A stretch of 64,000 nucleotides of DNA from Robertmurraya sp. FSL R5-0851 (GTDB taxonomy: Bacteria > Bacillota > Bacilli > Bacillales > Cytobacillaceae): NCBI RefSeq assembly GCF_038002965.1, contig NZ_JBBOOE010000001.1, positions 4,507,001 to 4,571,000 on the forward strand, given 5' to 3'. The position numbers and the translations under genes are program-made. Below the pieces are notes generated by a model. It was not told the DNA's origin. It worked only from the letters and a program-made list of their open reading frames with translations, and made no database searches. Below are positions 7,679-17,672 of this stretch, piece by piece (the first letter of the stretch is position 1; every line of letters starts with the position of its first letter).

Positions 7679-9301
7679 ATGTCACATATCCCTGAGGTAT
7701 ACAAAGAATTAATTGAAGCGACTGCCGCAGATGTTTCGAAGCTCCTTAGTCCGGGTTATGAGCCGGATGCGAAGCTGGTGCAGAAAGGACTTCTGATATA
7801 TAGACAAGGGCTTGTTACAAAGGTCCGCTACGAGGATGGCTCGGTTACATCAACGGTTCAGGATGTTTCACCGGTGTTTGTTCAGGTGGAACTCAACTTC
7901 TTCCAAACAAGCTCCTGCTCCTGCCCAGCCGACGGAATTTGCCGTCATATCGTCGCTACCTTTCTTTACGCATTTTCTCAAGTTGGCAGCGTGGCTGACT
8001 GGGTCGAGGAATGGCGCACTCCTCTTCATGAGAAAAAAACGGCGCAACAGCTCGGACTCATGAAGGCCAAGGATCTAATGAAAGGATCAGGCACCATCAA
8101 ACCCGATTACGACCATTGGGTTCAAACCTTTCAAAATAGCTTCCAATCCATCCTGAATGGCCAAGGTACACCCAAGCCCTACCTCATCCCAGAACTGTAC
8201 CAGGCCTATACACGACGCCTCCGTGCAAGTGCACCTGTTGAACAAGAGTGGAAGCAGCTCTACCTATTGATCGGAAACATCTTTTCGTTCCGCCAGTTAC
8301 TCAACTTAAGCCAGGAATCCGGTCATAGCTCGTATGACATTGAACGCAACTACCAGCAGCTATTTTTCTCACTCATTGACGAAACCGAGGTGCTCATTAA
8401 CCGCCTAAGCGTACACGCCCTTCCTTTCGCCTTTGATGAGTTCATCGCCCGACTCAAAGATGACGTAACCGACCTTCTCATCGACGAGGTCGCCCTAGAA
8501 TTCGAACGAATTCAACTTTATCAGCTGCTTTGGAGTTCTCTTTTTAAAAAGAAGCATTGGCGTGAAGAAGAGCTAGAAAAACTAGCGAACCTTGGAAAAA
8601 TCAATGGCTCCTACGCCCTATCCATTGGCTTCATTCACCTCAACCTATTGTTAAAACGAGACGAAAAAGCTCTAGCTATCATCACTCAACACGAAGCAGA
8701 CATTAGTCCTTTTCTTCTCATCTGGTTGGAGGACTTTAAATCACAGCGTGACTGGAAACGCATGGGACCATTCGTTGAGGCATTTATTGGATACTTACGG
8801 CCATATTTACTCAGCTTACCGAACAGCTACGCATGCTTTGACTTCACACGCTATGCAACAAGGGTGCTGCAATCCTATTGCTCAGAAACCAATCGGATTG
8901 ATCTGTATGAAAAAATTCTCATGCAGCTTCTTCCCTACAGCTACCGTGAATACGAGCAATACTTATATATAGAAAAGCAATACGAAAAATGGAGCGACCT
9001 GCAAGCCTATATCGGCTATGACATGACCTCCATCTCGACCGACAAAATCAAAGAGCTTCAAAAAGAGGACCCAGCCGTCCTTTTGCCGCTCTACCATCAA
9101 TCGATTCAAAAAAATATAGATTTAAAAAATCGCGGCAACTATCGCCAAGCTGTTCGTGAGCTAAAAAAGCTTCGAACACTATACAAAAAACTCAAGCGCC
9201 AAGACGAGTTTGAGCAATTTTTCGACCTATTACTTGAGCGCACGAAACGGCTTCGAGCGTTTCACGAGGAATGTCAAAGGGGTAAGCTGATTCATGCTTA
9301 A
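7679..9301 (+). CDS. ywqB: SWIM zinc finger protein YwqB
   Basis: A 540-residue protein with a SWIM-type zinc finger near residues 72-84 (SSCSCPADGICRH, pattern CxCx6CxH) and a long helical C-terminal region. It matches B. subtilis YwqB in content and in its position before the SNF2 helicase. The longest frame begins at 7439 but its first 80 codons are translated repeat DNA; the ATG at 7679 follows GGGAGGG by about 10 nt and begins MSHIPEVYKELIE. SWIM domains bind DNA or proteins, and the close pairing with an SNF2 ATPase suggests that the two act together on DNA or DNA-bound proteins. The stop overlaps the next start by 8 bp. Confidence 0.88.
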   Translation: MSHIPEVYKELIEATAADVSKLLSPGYEPDAKLVQKGLLIYRQGLVTKVRYEDGSVTSTVQDVSPVFVQVELNFFQTSSCSCPADGICRHIVATFLYAFSQVGSVADWVEEWRTPLHEKKTAQQLGLMKAKDLMKGSGTIKPDYDHWVQTFQNSFQSILNGQGTPKPYLIPELYQAYTRRLRASAPVEQEWKQLYLLIGNIFSFRQLLNLSQESGHSSYDIERNYQQLFFSLIDETEVLINRLSVHALPFAFDEFIARLKDDVTDLLIDEVALEFERIQLYQLLWSSLFKKKHWREEELEKLANLGKINGSYALSIGFIHLNLLLKRDEKALAIITQHEADISPFLLIWLEDFKSQRDWKRMGPFVEAFIGYLRPYLLSLPNSYACFDFTRYATRVLQSYCSETNRIDLYEKILMQLLPYSYREYEQYLYIEKQYEKWSDLQAYIGYDMTSISTDKIKELQKEDPAVLLPLYHQSIQKNIDLKNRGNYRQAVRELKKLRTLYKKLKRQDEFEQFFDLLLERTKRLRAFHEECQRGKLIHA

Positions 9302-12119
9302 AACGAGACTCGTACACATACACATTCGTCATACAGAGAACAATCGCTACTTTATTTGGGCAACCAATGACCATAACGACGACGTCCAACCGTCCCAATG
9401 GAAATCGCTTCTTTTTAACCGCCATAAGGAATCGTATTACGGAACCTTTGTCGATGAAGAAACGATTGACCAACATCCCGGCGTGTCCATCGATGCTTGG
9501 CAGCTTGTCTCCCTTTTAGCACAAGAGCAATTCAACCAGCTGATCGAGTGGGACTGGGATGAAACGGCGCAAATCTGTCTTGCCTCAGCCCATTCGCTTC
9601 ACGAAGCCATTTCGGAAAAAGATTGGCTTCCAGATTTTTCAGCGTGGGAACAAGACGAATTCCGCTGGGCCCTTCCTGAACGGGTAAAGCAGGAGTTTGA
9701 TCCGTCTTTTTTTGAACAACAAATTTCTGAGGAAGAAACCGTTCAGCTTTTTATAGAAAAATGGTTCGATTCCTCCCTGAGCGCTTTCTTCGACAGAAAT
9801 CAGGAATGGCACGAAAAAGTGGGAGTAAAGCTTGATGCTTTGAAAAATCAAGCCTTGTCTCCACGCGCATTGGCTACTTATTTTGATGAAGAAACCTGGA
9901 GCGAATGGATTGGACTGAAGGAGTCTCAAGTACCGTTTTCATTAGGACTGCGATTAGAAGAACCAGCGGACCTTGATGGAACATGGGAATTGCAAGTCTT
10001 TTTACGTGGAAAAAATCAACCCGATCTAATTGTGGATGCCAAAGATGACAGCAATATGCCAAGCAACTGGCAGGCGTACGATTCGTATATCGAACGTGAG
10101 CAACAGCGCTGGGTGGAACTTTTTCCATGGCTGGAAGGAAGACGTGGAGTCACAAGCCAGTTAACGGAAAACGATGCTTGGATGTTCTTGTCTGATGCGA
10201 GTGAAACGTTGCTGGCACTAGGAGTCGAGATTCTCCTCCCTTCTTGGTGGCAAGCGATGAAGAATGCGAACTTGAAAGTTAAAGCAAAGCTCAAGGGAAC
10301 AGGCTCACGCGGTCAGTCATTTGTTGGCCTACAGGCAATGCTCGATTACAACTGGCGCTTCTCGATGAACGGAGTGGAGCTAAGTGAGGATGAATTCCAT
10401 CAGCTGGTTGAGGAAAAAAGACGCCTCGTGTTTATTCGCGGTCGCTGGATCAAGCTCGATCCAGGATTTATTCGCACGATTCAAGATCTGATGAAAAAAG
10501 CGGAAAAAGAAGGCATGCACGTAAGGGACCTTATTCAGCAGGAGCTTTTAGGTGGAGATGACGAAGATCCATCCCAATCGCTAGATGATCCACGTGCGTT
10601 TGCCAAAATACAAATTGAGCTGAACCGTCAGTGGAAGCAAATGATCAAGCAGCTTCAGGACGTTCGGTCGATTCCTGAGGTTGAAGTGCCAAAAAGCTTC
10701 CTCGGTGAGCTAAGACCATACCAAAAACAAGGCATGAGCTGGCTATTGTTTTTACGAAAGTATGGATTTGGTGCGATTTTAGCGGATGATATGGGACTTG
10801 GAAAAACGATTCAGTTGATCAGTTACCTTTTACAGGTGAAAAAAGAGGAAAAAAATCCGGCACCCGCTTTGATTGTTTGCCCAACCTCCGTACTTGGCAA
10901 CTGGCAAAAGGAGATCGAACGCTTTGCTCCAAATATGAAGGTTTACCTGCATTACGGTTCGAATCGCTTGAAGGGGGAAAAGTTCAACGAGAAAGTGTTG
11001 GAGTCGGACGTGGTGTTAACGTCCTATGGACTGACCCATATTGATGCAGCCGAGTTTGAGGCCATTACGTGGAGCTCAGTTGCGATTGACGAAGCGCAAA
11101 ACATAAAAAATGCAGGAACAAAGCAATCCCGTGCGGTTCGAAAGCTGAATGGTAAGCACCACATCGCACTAACGGGAACACCGATGGAAAACCGCCTCAC
11201 CGAGCTTTGGAGTATTTTTGATTTTACCAATCACGGTTACTTAGGAAGCTTAGGAAATTTCCAGAAAAAGTTCGTCTTGCCGATTGAAAAAGACAACGAA
11301 AAGGAAAAAATCAGTGAGCTTCAGGCATTGATTCGTCCATTTTTACTAAGACGGACGAAAAAAGACGAAGAGGTTGCTCTTAACCTGCCGGATAAGCAGG
11401 AGCAAAAGGAATATTGTCCGCTTACGGCCGAGCAAGCATCATTGTACGAGCAACTCGTTCAAGATACATTTGCTCAGATCGAAACGTTAACTGGCCTCGA
11501 GCGCAAGGGACTTATTTTACAATTGTTGAGCCGCTTAAAGCAGCTGTGCAACCATCCTGCCCTTTACTTGAAGGAAGAAAATCCATTACAGCTTCTTGAA
11601 CGTTCGGTTAAGCTTGAAAAATTAACGGAGCTCATTGAAGCCGTGCTCGAGCGCGAGGAAAGTGGCTTGATTTTCACCCAGTACATTGAAATGGGTGAAA
11701 TCATCCGACGCGTGTTAAATAAGAAGTACGGAATTGAAGTTCCTTTCTTAAACGGAAGTGTGCCAAAAGCGAAGCGTGATGAAATGATCACACGATTCCA
11801 AAACCGCGAGTTCCCCGTGTTCCTGCTAAGCTTAAAAGCCGGTGGAACAGGGTTAAATCTAACAGCGGCGAATCACGTCATCCACTACGACCGCTGGTGG
11901 AATCCCGCCGTTGAAAACCAAGCAACCGACCGAGCGTACCGAATCGGCCAAAAGCGATTCGTTCATGTTCACAAATTCATTAGTACCGGAACACTCGAAG
12001 AAAAAATCGACGCCATGCTAGAGAAAAAACAAACGCTAAACGATGCCATCATCCAAAGCGACAACTGGATCACCGAGCTCTCCACCGACGAGCTCCGCGA
12101 CTTAATCCTACTCTCCTAG
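9294..12119 (+). CDS. ywqA: SNF2-family helicase/ATPase YwqA
   Basis: A 941-residue Swi2/Snf2 DNA translocase. The C-terminal ~470 residues hold the two RecA-like lobes: Walker A DDMGLGKT, Walker B IDEAQ, motif III TGTPMENR, and motifs V/VI in AGGTGLNLTAANHVIHYDRW and ATDRAYRIGQ. The N-terminal half is the bacterial SNF2-associated region of the YwqA type. The ATG at 9294 lies within the end of ywqB and has AGGGG upstream, so the genes are translationally coupled. It likely hydrolyses ATP to move along DNA and displace or remodel bound proteins; a precise role is not established for this family as far as I can tell. Confidence 0.92.
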   Translation: MLKTRLVHIHIRHTENNRYFIWATNDHNDDVQPSQWKSLLFNRHKESYYGTFVDEETIDQHPGVSIDAWQLVSLLAQEQFNQLIEWDWDETAQICLASAHSLHEAISEKDWLPDFSAWEQDEFRWALPERVKQEFDPSFFEQQISEEETVQLFIEKWFDSSLSAFFDRNQEWHEKVGVKLDALKNQALSPRALATYFDEETWSEWIGLKESQVPFSLGLRLEEPADLDGTWELQVFLRGKNQPDLIVDAKDDSNMPSNWQAYDSYIEREQQRWVELFPWLEGRRGVTSQLTENDAWMFLSDASETLLALGVEILLPSWWQAMKNANLKVKAKLKGTGSRGQSFVGLQAMLDYNWRFSMNGVELSEDEFHQLVEEKRRLVFIRGRWIKLDPGFIRTIQDLMKKAEKEGMHVRDLIQQELLGGDDEDPSQSLDDPRAFAKIQIELNRQWKQMIKQLQDVRSIPEVEVPKSFLGELRPYQKQGMSWLLFLRKYGFGAILADDMGLGKTIQLISYLLQVKKEEKNPAPALIVCPTSVLGNWQKEIERFAPNMKVYLHYGSNRLKGEKFNEKVLESDVVLTSYGLTHIDAAEFEAITWSSVAIDEAQNIKNAGTKQSRAVRKLNGKHHIALTGTPMENRLTELWSIFDFTNHGYLGSLGNFQKKFVLPIEKDNEKEKISELQALIRPFLLRRTKKDEEVALNLPDKQEQKEYCPLTAEQASLYEQLVQDTFAQIETLTGLERKGLILQLLSRLKQLCNHPALYLKEENPLQLLERSVKLEKLTELIEAVLEREESGLIFTQYIEMGEIIRRVLNKKYGIEVPFLNGSVPKAKRDEMITRFQNREFPVFLLSLKAGGTGLNLTAANHVIHYDRWWNPAVENQATDRAYRIGQKRFVHVHKFISTGTLEEKIDAMLEKKQTLNDAIIQSDNWITELSTDELRDLILLS

Positions 12120-12124
12120 TAAAA

Positions 12125-12256
12125 ACGGTGTCTGTCACCACAAAAAGACAGATCAGGCCTTTTTGTCCGCCTGGAGTGGACACTTTACATTTTGTCTATT
12201 GTCCGCCTCAGGTGAACAAAACCGGCAAAAGTGTCCACGAAGGGTGTCTGTCACCG
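12125..12256. repeat. 48-bp palindromic repeat array, locus B
   Basis: Contains GGTGTCTGTCACC at 12127 and 12243, and variants with GGAGTGGACAC and AGGTGAACA. The first two units are 48 bp apart, the later ones 32-36 bp. It lies between the convergent ends of ywqA and the chemoreceptor gene. Confidence 0.75.
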
Positions 12257-12270
12257 CAAGCGGGACGCAG

Positions 12271-12299
12271 AAAGACCCAGCCAGTGGCTGGGTCTTTTT
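12271..12299 (+). terminator. Terminator after ywqA
   Basis: GACCCAGCC and GGCTGGGTC form a perfect 9-bp stem with a 3-nt loop followed by TTTTT on the plus strand; the minus side has only a short T run, so it serves ywqBA best. Confidence 0.85.
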
Positions 12300-12313
12300 G
12301 TGGTGATTCATTA

Positions 12314-14368
12314 TTATATTTTGAATTTACCTATTAGTTCCATTAATTCTTCGGCCATTTTTGTTAAAGAAGCGGCTGAGGATGAGATTTCTTGCATGGA
12401 AGCTAATTGTTCTTCAGTAGCGGCTGATATTTCTCGTGTGCCCGAGTAAGTTGTTTCTGAAACTTGCTTGACCATTTTAACTACTTCTACCATCTGTTCC
12501 ATACCCTGAGTTAGTTGTTCAACAGAACTAGATACACCAGATATTTGCTCGTTTACTTCATCGACTGCCCCCCTAATGTCTCCAAAGGATGTTCCTGCTT
12601 GGTTCACTAGATCGATTCCATCACCTACTTCTGTTGTTACATTTTTCATTGATTTAACAGCGTTTAAAGTTTCTAATTGGATGCGTTGAATTAACGAGTT
12701 TATTTGACTTGCGGATTGGGATGATTGTTCTGCTAGTTTTCTAACTTCATTGGCAACTACGGCAAAACCCTTTCCCTGTTCCCCTGCTCTGGCTGCTTCA
12801 ATCGCTGCATTCAGTGCCAATAAATTCGTTTGTGCTGCTATATCTGTTATTACCTTTGAAATAGCCCCAATTTGATTCGAATGAACACCGAGTTCTTCTA
12901 TCACTTTTGATGTTTCATTAACGGTGCCATTAATGGTATTCATTTGTTTTACTACTGTTTGTATAACCTCATTTCCATCTGCCGCTTTCACTGATGTTTC
13001 ATGTGATTTTTTCATAACTAGATGTGAGTTTTCCGTTATCTGTTGAACGTAATGTAGCATTTTTGTTACCGTTTTGTCTGTACTATCAATGTCTCTAACT
13101 TGCTCATCTGTTCCAGTAGCCACTTCTTGTACTACTGATGTTATATGTTCTGATGCATTACTCATTTGTTCTGCACTAGCTGTTAATTCTTCTGCGGAAG
13201 CAGCAACCTGTTCAGAGTCAATAGAAACTTTATGTAATACCTCTCTAAGATTTTCCGTCATTTGATTAAATGATAGAGCAAGCGATCCGATCTCATCCTT
13301 TGATTTTACATAAATTGGTTCACTAGATAGATCTCCCTGTGCAATTTTTTGTGCATGATGATTGATAGATTGAAGTGGTTTAAAGCTTCTGCGTATAAAA
13401 ATAACCAAGCTTGTTATAAGAATAAGCGTTAAAATGATGGAGGTAGTAAGTGTCTTGACAATGGTATTTGCGACATTTGATTGAACCTCTTCCAATGATT
13501 GGTTGGCTATCTCGGCGTTTTCGAAGTAAGGAGTTGTATCGATCTGAGCAGACAATACATATCTGACCACATCATTTACTACAACCGGATAAAAGATTTC
13601 TGCGAAGTTTCCTCTCATATTTATGATAGATTCACCAGATTCAATTACCTGTTTAATATCTTCATGTTTAACAACCTCCCCTTTCTTCCATAAAGAGTCT
13701 TGACCCTCTTTAAGATTTTCTGTTAATACCAAATTGGACGAGTCAATTAAATACAGAGAATTTAAGCCATTTTCCTCCTCAAAATAGTGAGAAAAAGAGT
13801 GTTCAAAGAGTTCAGCGTTTAGTGCTGTTTCAATTATTCCTTTCCCGTCTAGTCTTGGAATGGCTGTAAATTTAAAGATTTCACCCGTTTCCTGCTTTAA
13901 CATTAATGGTCCATCTATTATAGGAGATTCACCAGAAAGAATTTGTCCATATATCCCCACCATAGAGACAAGGTTTAAACCAAGTGACGCTTCCTCTGTT
14001 GATTGTGTAAACACCCCTTGTGCATCAGTAAGATATACGTCTGTCATTCCTGTTTGTTTTGCTATCTTTTCAAGATCTGCATTGGTAAGCACTGCCTTTG
14101 AATCCATTTGCTGCAATGTATACGCCGCATTAAGCATGTTTTTATCTACTTCTTCCTCTAAAACTACAATTTGATTCGAAATCTCGCTAGCTAATCCATT
14201 TAAATTTTCTTTAACATTTCCTTCTGAATTTAATTCTAGCTCTGCCAAAACGGTTTCCGTTTGTTTTTTTATTTTACTAGTTTCATTCCATTGTAAAGAG
14301 CTATTAACAACAATTAATAAGATGATAAACACACTTGTAATACTTATTATTCTAGTTCTTAACGACAT
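12314..14368 (-). CDS. Methyl-accepting chemotaxis protein
   Basis: Transmembrane chemoreceptor of about 684 residues. A short N-terminal helix ([19 protein letters not shown]) is followed by a ~270-residue extracellular ligand-binding region of Cache-like layout, a second helix ([17 protein letters not shown]), a HAMP domain and the signalling domain. The highly conserved hairpin tip is visible ([21 protein letters not shown]). It should signal to CheA/CheW to control the flagellar motor. The ATG at 14368 follows AGGAG by 8 nt; an in-frame GTG at 14377 is less well placed. The ligand is unknown. The gene stands alone; its neighbour, a riboswitch-controlled purine operon, is divergent. Confidence 0.92.
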   Translation of the reverse strand: MSLRTRIISITSVFIILLIVVNSSLQWNETSKIKKQTETVLAELELNSEGNVKENLNGLASEISNQIVVLEEEVDKNMLNAAYTLQQMDSKAVLTNADLEKIAKQTGMTDVYLTDAQGVFTQSTEEASLGLNLVSMVGIYGQILSGESPIIDGPLMLKQETGEIFKFTAIPRLDGKGIIETALNAELFEHSFSHYFEEENGLNSLYLIDSSNLVLTENLKEGQDSLWKKGEVVKHEDIKQVIESGESIINMRGNFAEIFYPVVVNDVVRYVLSAQIDTTPYFENAEIANQSLEEVQSNVANTIVKTLTTSIILTLILITSLVIFIRRSFKPLQSINHHAQKIAQGDLSSEPIYVKSKDEIGSLALSFNQMTENLREVLHKVSIDSEQVAASAEELTASAEQMSNASEHITSVVQEVATGTDEQVRDIDSTDKTVTKMLHYVQQITENSHLVMKKSHETSVKAADGNEVIQTVVKQMNTINGTVNETSKVIEELGVHSNQIGAISKVITDIAAQTNLLALNAAIEAARAGEQGKGFAVVANEVRKLAEQSSQSASQINSLIQRIQLETLNAVKSMKNVTTEVGDGIDLVNQAGTSFGDIRGAVDEVNEQISGVSSSVEQLTQGMEQMVEVVKMVKQVSETTYSGTREISAATEEQLASMQEISSSAASLTKMAEELMELIGKFKI

Positions 14369-14509
14369 GAGACTCACTCCTAGATGTTATTTTCATATAA
14401 TACTGGGTATTAACTCCTAGAATTTAGCACATTAAATCATAAGAGTAAAGAATTAATTTTAAATATAAAAAATATTCAAAAAACAAGGTTAGAAAATCTG
14501 ACAGAGTAG

Positions 14510-14538
14510 TTGTACCCTTTGTTTCGGCACATTATGAT
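14510..14538 (+). promoter_or_regulatory. Sigma-A promoter of purine operon
   Basis: TTGTAC, 17-bp spacer, TATGAT. It is placed just upstream of the purine riboswitch, so the aptamer would lie near the transcript's 5' end. Confidence 0.6.
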
Positions 14539-14562
14539 AACTTTTGTAAATATTAACCCCCA

Positions 14563-14640
14563 TATTTTTTCGTATAACCTTAATAATTGGATTAAGGGTC
14601 TCTACTTAGAAACCGTAAATTTCTTGCTACGAAAAAAATA
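14563..14640 (+). ncRNA. Purine riboswitch (guanine-type)
   Basis: The segment carries the purine aptamer hallmarks: CGTATAA at the 5' side of P1, the GTCTCTAC J2/3 strand, the AACCGTAAAT loop and TGCTACGA closing P1. The P2 arm CCTTAAT/ATTAAGG pairs perfectly. The base before TACGA is C, the residue that selects guanine, hypoxanthine or xanthine over adenine (which uses U). P1 is extended by A/T pairs. Ligand binding should stabilise P1 and leave the downstream terminator free to form, turning the operon off. Confidence 0.92.
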
Positions 14641-14673
14641 TGCTTTCTTGGCATATTTTTTCGTAGTTTTTTT
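14627..14673 (+). terminator. Riboswitch-controlled terminator (attenuator)
   Basis: CTACGAAAAAAATATGC pairs with GCATATTTTTTCGTAG and is followed by seven T. The 5' arm includes the 3' strand of aptamer P1 (CTACGA). Terminator and P1 therefore share a strand, as expected for the expression platform of a purine riboswitch. Confidence 0.9.
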
Positions 14674-14712
14674 ATGCCAAAAAAGCCCTACTTAAATAAA
14701 GGAGTGATAAAC

Positions 14713-16068
14713 ATGGGATTACCACAACAACGTATGGAACATCTTGGAAAAACAAATTTACTAGAGAAGGTTTTTAAGCTATCTGAACGAGGAACGAATG
14801 CAAAAACGGAAGTTCTAGCTGGATTAACTACTTTTATGACGGTTAGTTACATCATCTTTGTTAATCCACTCATTTTAAGTGAGGCAGGCATTCCAAAAGA
14901 GGCTGCCCTTGCCGCGACTATCTTTAGTACTGTTTTTTGTACATTACTGATGGCATTTTGGGCAAACTTCCCTATTGTCGCTGGCCCTGGTATGGGGTTA
15001 AATGCTTTCTTTACCTATACAGTTGTCATTGGACAAGGCTTAAGTTGGCAAACTGGATTAGGCGCTGTGTTTATATCTGGTATATTCTTCTTTATCCTTT
15101 CCGTCACAGGTGTTCGAAAAAAGCTTGTTGATGGTGTACCGAAAACATTACGTTCAGCTATTGGTGTTGGAATTGGCCTTTTTGTGGCATTTATAGGTCT
15201 AAAAAACGCTGGAATTATAGTTGCAAATGAATCAACCTTTGTAGGTTTAGGAGCCATTACCTCAACCGGTCCTTTACTAGCAATTATTGGTCTCATTATA
15301 TCGGCCGTATTAATGGCTCTGAGGGTAAAAGGAGCTTTGATCATTAGTATTTTGACAACTGCTATGATTTCAATGAGTTTGGGTTTTTCAGCTACCCCTC
15401 ACTCACTAAGTGATGTTGCCTCACTATCTATCCCAAGCATTTCTGAAACCTTTATGCAAATGGATATTAAAGGCGCAATTGCTTACGGAATAATCTCTGT
15501 CATTTTCTCTTTTACCATTGTAGAGCTTTTTGACAGCTTAGCTACTCTAATAAGTCTCTCTAAAAAAGCGAACTTAGTAGATGAAAATGGGGAAATTCCA
15601 AATTTAAACCGTGCTCTTACTGCTGATGCAATTGGTACAATGGCAAGTGCTCTATTTGGTAGTACAGCTTTAAATACGTATGTTGAAAATGCTACCGGAA
15701 TTGCCGAAGGAGGAAGAACAGGCTTAAAGGCTTTCGTTGTCGCCATACTGTTTCTCCTCGGTCTTTTCTTTGCTCCACTTATAAGTATCATTCCTTCGGT
15801 GGCAACCGCTCCTACATTAATTATCATCGGTGCTTTGATGTTGAGTGAAATTAAGAATATTGACTTTGATGATTTTACAAACGTGGTCCCAGCATTTTTA
15901 ACCATTATTATGATGCCTTTAACTTATAGTATTGCAGAGGGTTTGGCATTTGGATTTATTTCATACACTCTGCTAAAGCTTGTTACAGGGAGAAAAGCAG
16001 AATTACACTGGATTATGTACTTTGTAAGTATTGCTTTCATTATTAATTTTATTATGCTAAGTCACTAA
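14713..16068 (+). CDS. NCS2-family purine permease (PbuG/AzgA-like)
   Basis: A 451-residue membrane transporter with 11-14 predicted helices. Segments such as VAGPGMGLNAFFTYTVV, DGVPKTLRSAIGVGIGLF and TYVENATGIAEGGRTGL are characteristic of the AzgA/PbuG branch of NCS2, which imports hypoxanthine, guanine or adenine with protons. The ATG at 14713 follows AAAGGAG; the longer frame from 14674 starts right after the riboswitch terminator and lacks a site. A guanine-type riboswitch upstream supports uptake of a 6-oxopurine. First gene of an operon with the XapX-like peptide and the amidohydrolase. Confidence 0.9.
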   Translation: MGLPQQRMEHLGKTNLLEKVFKLSERGTNAKTEVLAGLTTFMTVSYIIFVNPLILSEAGIPKEAALAATIFSTVFCTLLMAFWANFPIVAGPGMGLNAFFTYTVVIGQGLSWQTGLGAVFISGIFFFILSVTGVRKKLVDGVPKTLRSAIGVGIGLFVAFIGLKNAGIIVANESTFVGLGAITSTGPLLAIIGLIISAVLMALRVKGALIISILTTAMISMSLGFSATPHSLSDVASLSIPSISETFMQMDIKGAIAYGIISVIFSFTIVELFDSLATLISLSKKANLVDENGEIPNLNRALTADAIGTMASALFGSTALNTYVENATGIAEGGRTGLKAFVVAILFLLGLFFAPLISIIPSVATAPTLIIIGALMLSEIKNIDFDDFTNVVPAFLTIIMMPLTYSIAEGLAFGFISYTLLKLVTGRKAELHWIMYFVSIAFIINFIMLSH

Positions 16069-16106
16069 GCTACTAGATTCTATAAATATAGATAAGAGGG
16101 ATAAAC

Positions 16107-16283
16107 ATGAAAGAAATAATCTTATGTCTGACTGCTGGTTTTGTTATGGGGGCAGTATTTAAAACGTTTCATCTTCCTTCTCCCTCTCCACCAGTTTTTG
16201 CTGGTGTAATGGGGATTGTCGGGGTTTATTTTGGAGGGAAGTTTATAGATTGGGTTCAGCTTTTTATAAAAATCGGAGGTTAA
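16107..16283 (+). CDS. XapX-domain small membrane protein
   Basis: A 58-residue protein beginning MKEIILCLTAGFVMGAVFK, with two hydrophobic stretches separated by HLPSPSPPVFAG. This matches the XapX/DUF1427 family, found with xanthosine and other purine transport or catabolism genes. AAGAGGG precedes the ATG, and the stop lies 3 nt before the amidohydrolase ATG. Its function is unknown; it may assist the permease. It was recognised by reading the gap between the two flanking genes. Confidence 0.82.
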   Translation: MKEIILCLTAGFVMGAVFKTFHLPSPSPPVFAGVMGIVGVYFGGKFIDWVQLFIKIGG

Positions 16284-16286
16284 TTG

Positions 16287-17621
16287 ATGGAAATCCTAAT
16301 TAAAAATGCCGAAATTGTAACAATGAATAAAAAAGAGGAAATTTTTTATGGAGATATCCATATTGTTGATAATATTATCTATAATATCGGTACTAATTTA
16401 GAGGTACCTACTGTGGGAAAAGTAATTAATGCAAAAGGGAAAACAGTTATTCCCGGATTTGTTCAGACACATATTCATCTTTGCCAAACCGTTTTCCGAG
16501 GTCAAGGGGATGACCTTGAATTAATGGATTGGCTTAAAAAGAGAATATGGCCATTGGAAGCCTCACACGATGAAGAATCTATCTATTATTCAGCTTTGCT
16601 AGGGCTTGGGGAACTCATTCAGAGCGGTACAACAACGATTGTCGATATGGAAACAGTCAATCATACCGAGTTTGCCTTTAAGGCATTAGCTGAAAGTGGG
16701 ATTCGAGCATTATCTGGTAAGGTGATGATGGATAAAGGAGATGAAGTTCCAATCCCCCTTCAAGAAGAGACTGAAAAATCCATTCAACAGAGTGTAGACT
16801 TACTAGAAAAGTGGCATAATTACGATTCTGGCCGTATAAAATATGCCTTTTCCCCAAGATTTGTTGTCTCTTGCACAGAGGAGCTTCTTCGAGAAGTAAG
16901 GTCTCTCTCAGAATATTATAATGTCATGGTTCATACCCACGCATCCGAAAATTTAGGCGAGATTGAAATTGTTCAAAAGGACACTGGTATGAGAAATATT
17001 GTCTATCTTGATCATTTAGGTCTAGCAAATCCACGCTTAATACTCGCTCACTGCATTTGGCTTGATGATGAAGAAAAGAGAATTATTCGTGATCGTGGTG
17101 TGCACGTAAGTCATTGTCCTGGTTCTAATTTAAAATTAGCGTCTGGTATAGCCGAAACACCTTATATGGTTCAAGAAAATATTTCACTTAGTCTTGGGGC
17201 AGACGGAGCTCCATGTAATAATAATTTAGATATGTTTAACGAAATGAGATTAGCCGCACTGATCCAAAAACCTATTCATGGCCCTACATCCATGAATGCA
17301 AGAACCGTATTTAGAATGGCAACCATAGGTGGAGCAAAAGCTGTAGGCATGGAAAATGAAATTGGAAGCATTGAGATTGGAAAAAAAGCTGATTTAGCGA
17401 TCTTAAATTTAAATAACTTCCATACCTATCCTTCCTCTGAAGTGGATCCTATTTCAAGAATTGTCTATTCGGCCACGCGAGCAGATGTGGAGACAACCAT
17501 TATCAATGGAGAAATTGTAATGGAAAAAGGAATCTTACACACGATTAATAAAAGAATTGTACTAGAGGAAGCAAATAACTCAATAAAAAGATTATTAAAA
17601 AGGGCGACAATAATAAAGTAA
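16287..17621 (+). CDS. Amidohydrolase, probable purine-related deaminase
   Basis: A 444-residue TIM-barrel metal hydrolase of the AtzA/TrzN/SsnA/MtaD group. Metal ligands are visible: H-x-H in QTHIHL, H in VHTHASEN, H in LAHCIW and D in GADGAPCNN; HCPGSNLKLASG is the typical loop of this group. Candidates are guanine, 8-oxoguanine or deoxyadenosine/thioadenosine-type deamination. The guanine-type riboswitch and the purine permease in the same operon favour a purine base. The ATG at 16287 is favoured by GGAGG 7 nt upstream. The exact substrate is not decided by the sequence. Confidence 0.82.
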   Translation: MEILIKNAEIVTMNKKEEIFYGDIHIVDNIIYNIGTNLEVPTVGKVINAKGKTVIPGFVQTHIHLCQTVFRGQGDDLELMDWLKKRIWPLEASHDEESIYYSALLGLGELIQSGTTTIVDMETVNHTEFAFKALAESGIRALSGKVMMDKGDEVPIPLQEETEKSIQQSVDLLEKWHNYDSGRIKYAFSPRFVVSCTEELLREVRSLSEYYNVMVHTHASENLGEIEIVQKDTGMRNIVYLDHLGLANPRLILAHCIWLDDEEKRIIRDRGVHVSHCPGSNLKLASGIAETPYMVQENISLSLGADGAPCNNNLDMFNEMRLAALIQKPIHGPTSMNARTVFRMATIGGAKAVGMENEIGSIEIGKKADLAILNLNNFHTYPSSEVDPISRIVYSATRADVETTIINGEIVMEKGILHTINKRIVLEEANNSIKRLLKRATIIK

Positions 17622-17640
17622 AACAATGAAGTCCTCATCA

Positions 17641-17669
17641 ATAGACCCAGTCATCCTTGCTGGGTCTAT
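17641..17669. terminator. Convergent hairpin between amidohydrolase and tagU
   Basis: ATAGACCCAG and CTGGGTCTAT form a perfect 10-bp stem with a 9-nt loop, between two convergent stop codons. T runs are short on both sides, so termination may be partial. Confidence 0.6.
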
Positions 17670-17672
17670 TCC

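Noticed and set aside
7444..7704. 86-codon minus-strand ORF over the 48-bp repeats
   Set aside because: It translates the repeat units on the other strand; no RBS and no similarity.
15015..15905. Long minus-strand ORFs inside the purine permease gene
   Set aside because: Shadow frames of a membrane protein with Lys/Pro-rich translations; the plus-strand frame is clearly the gene.
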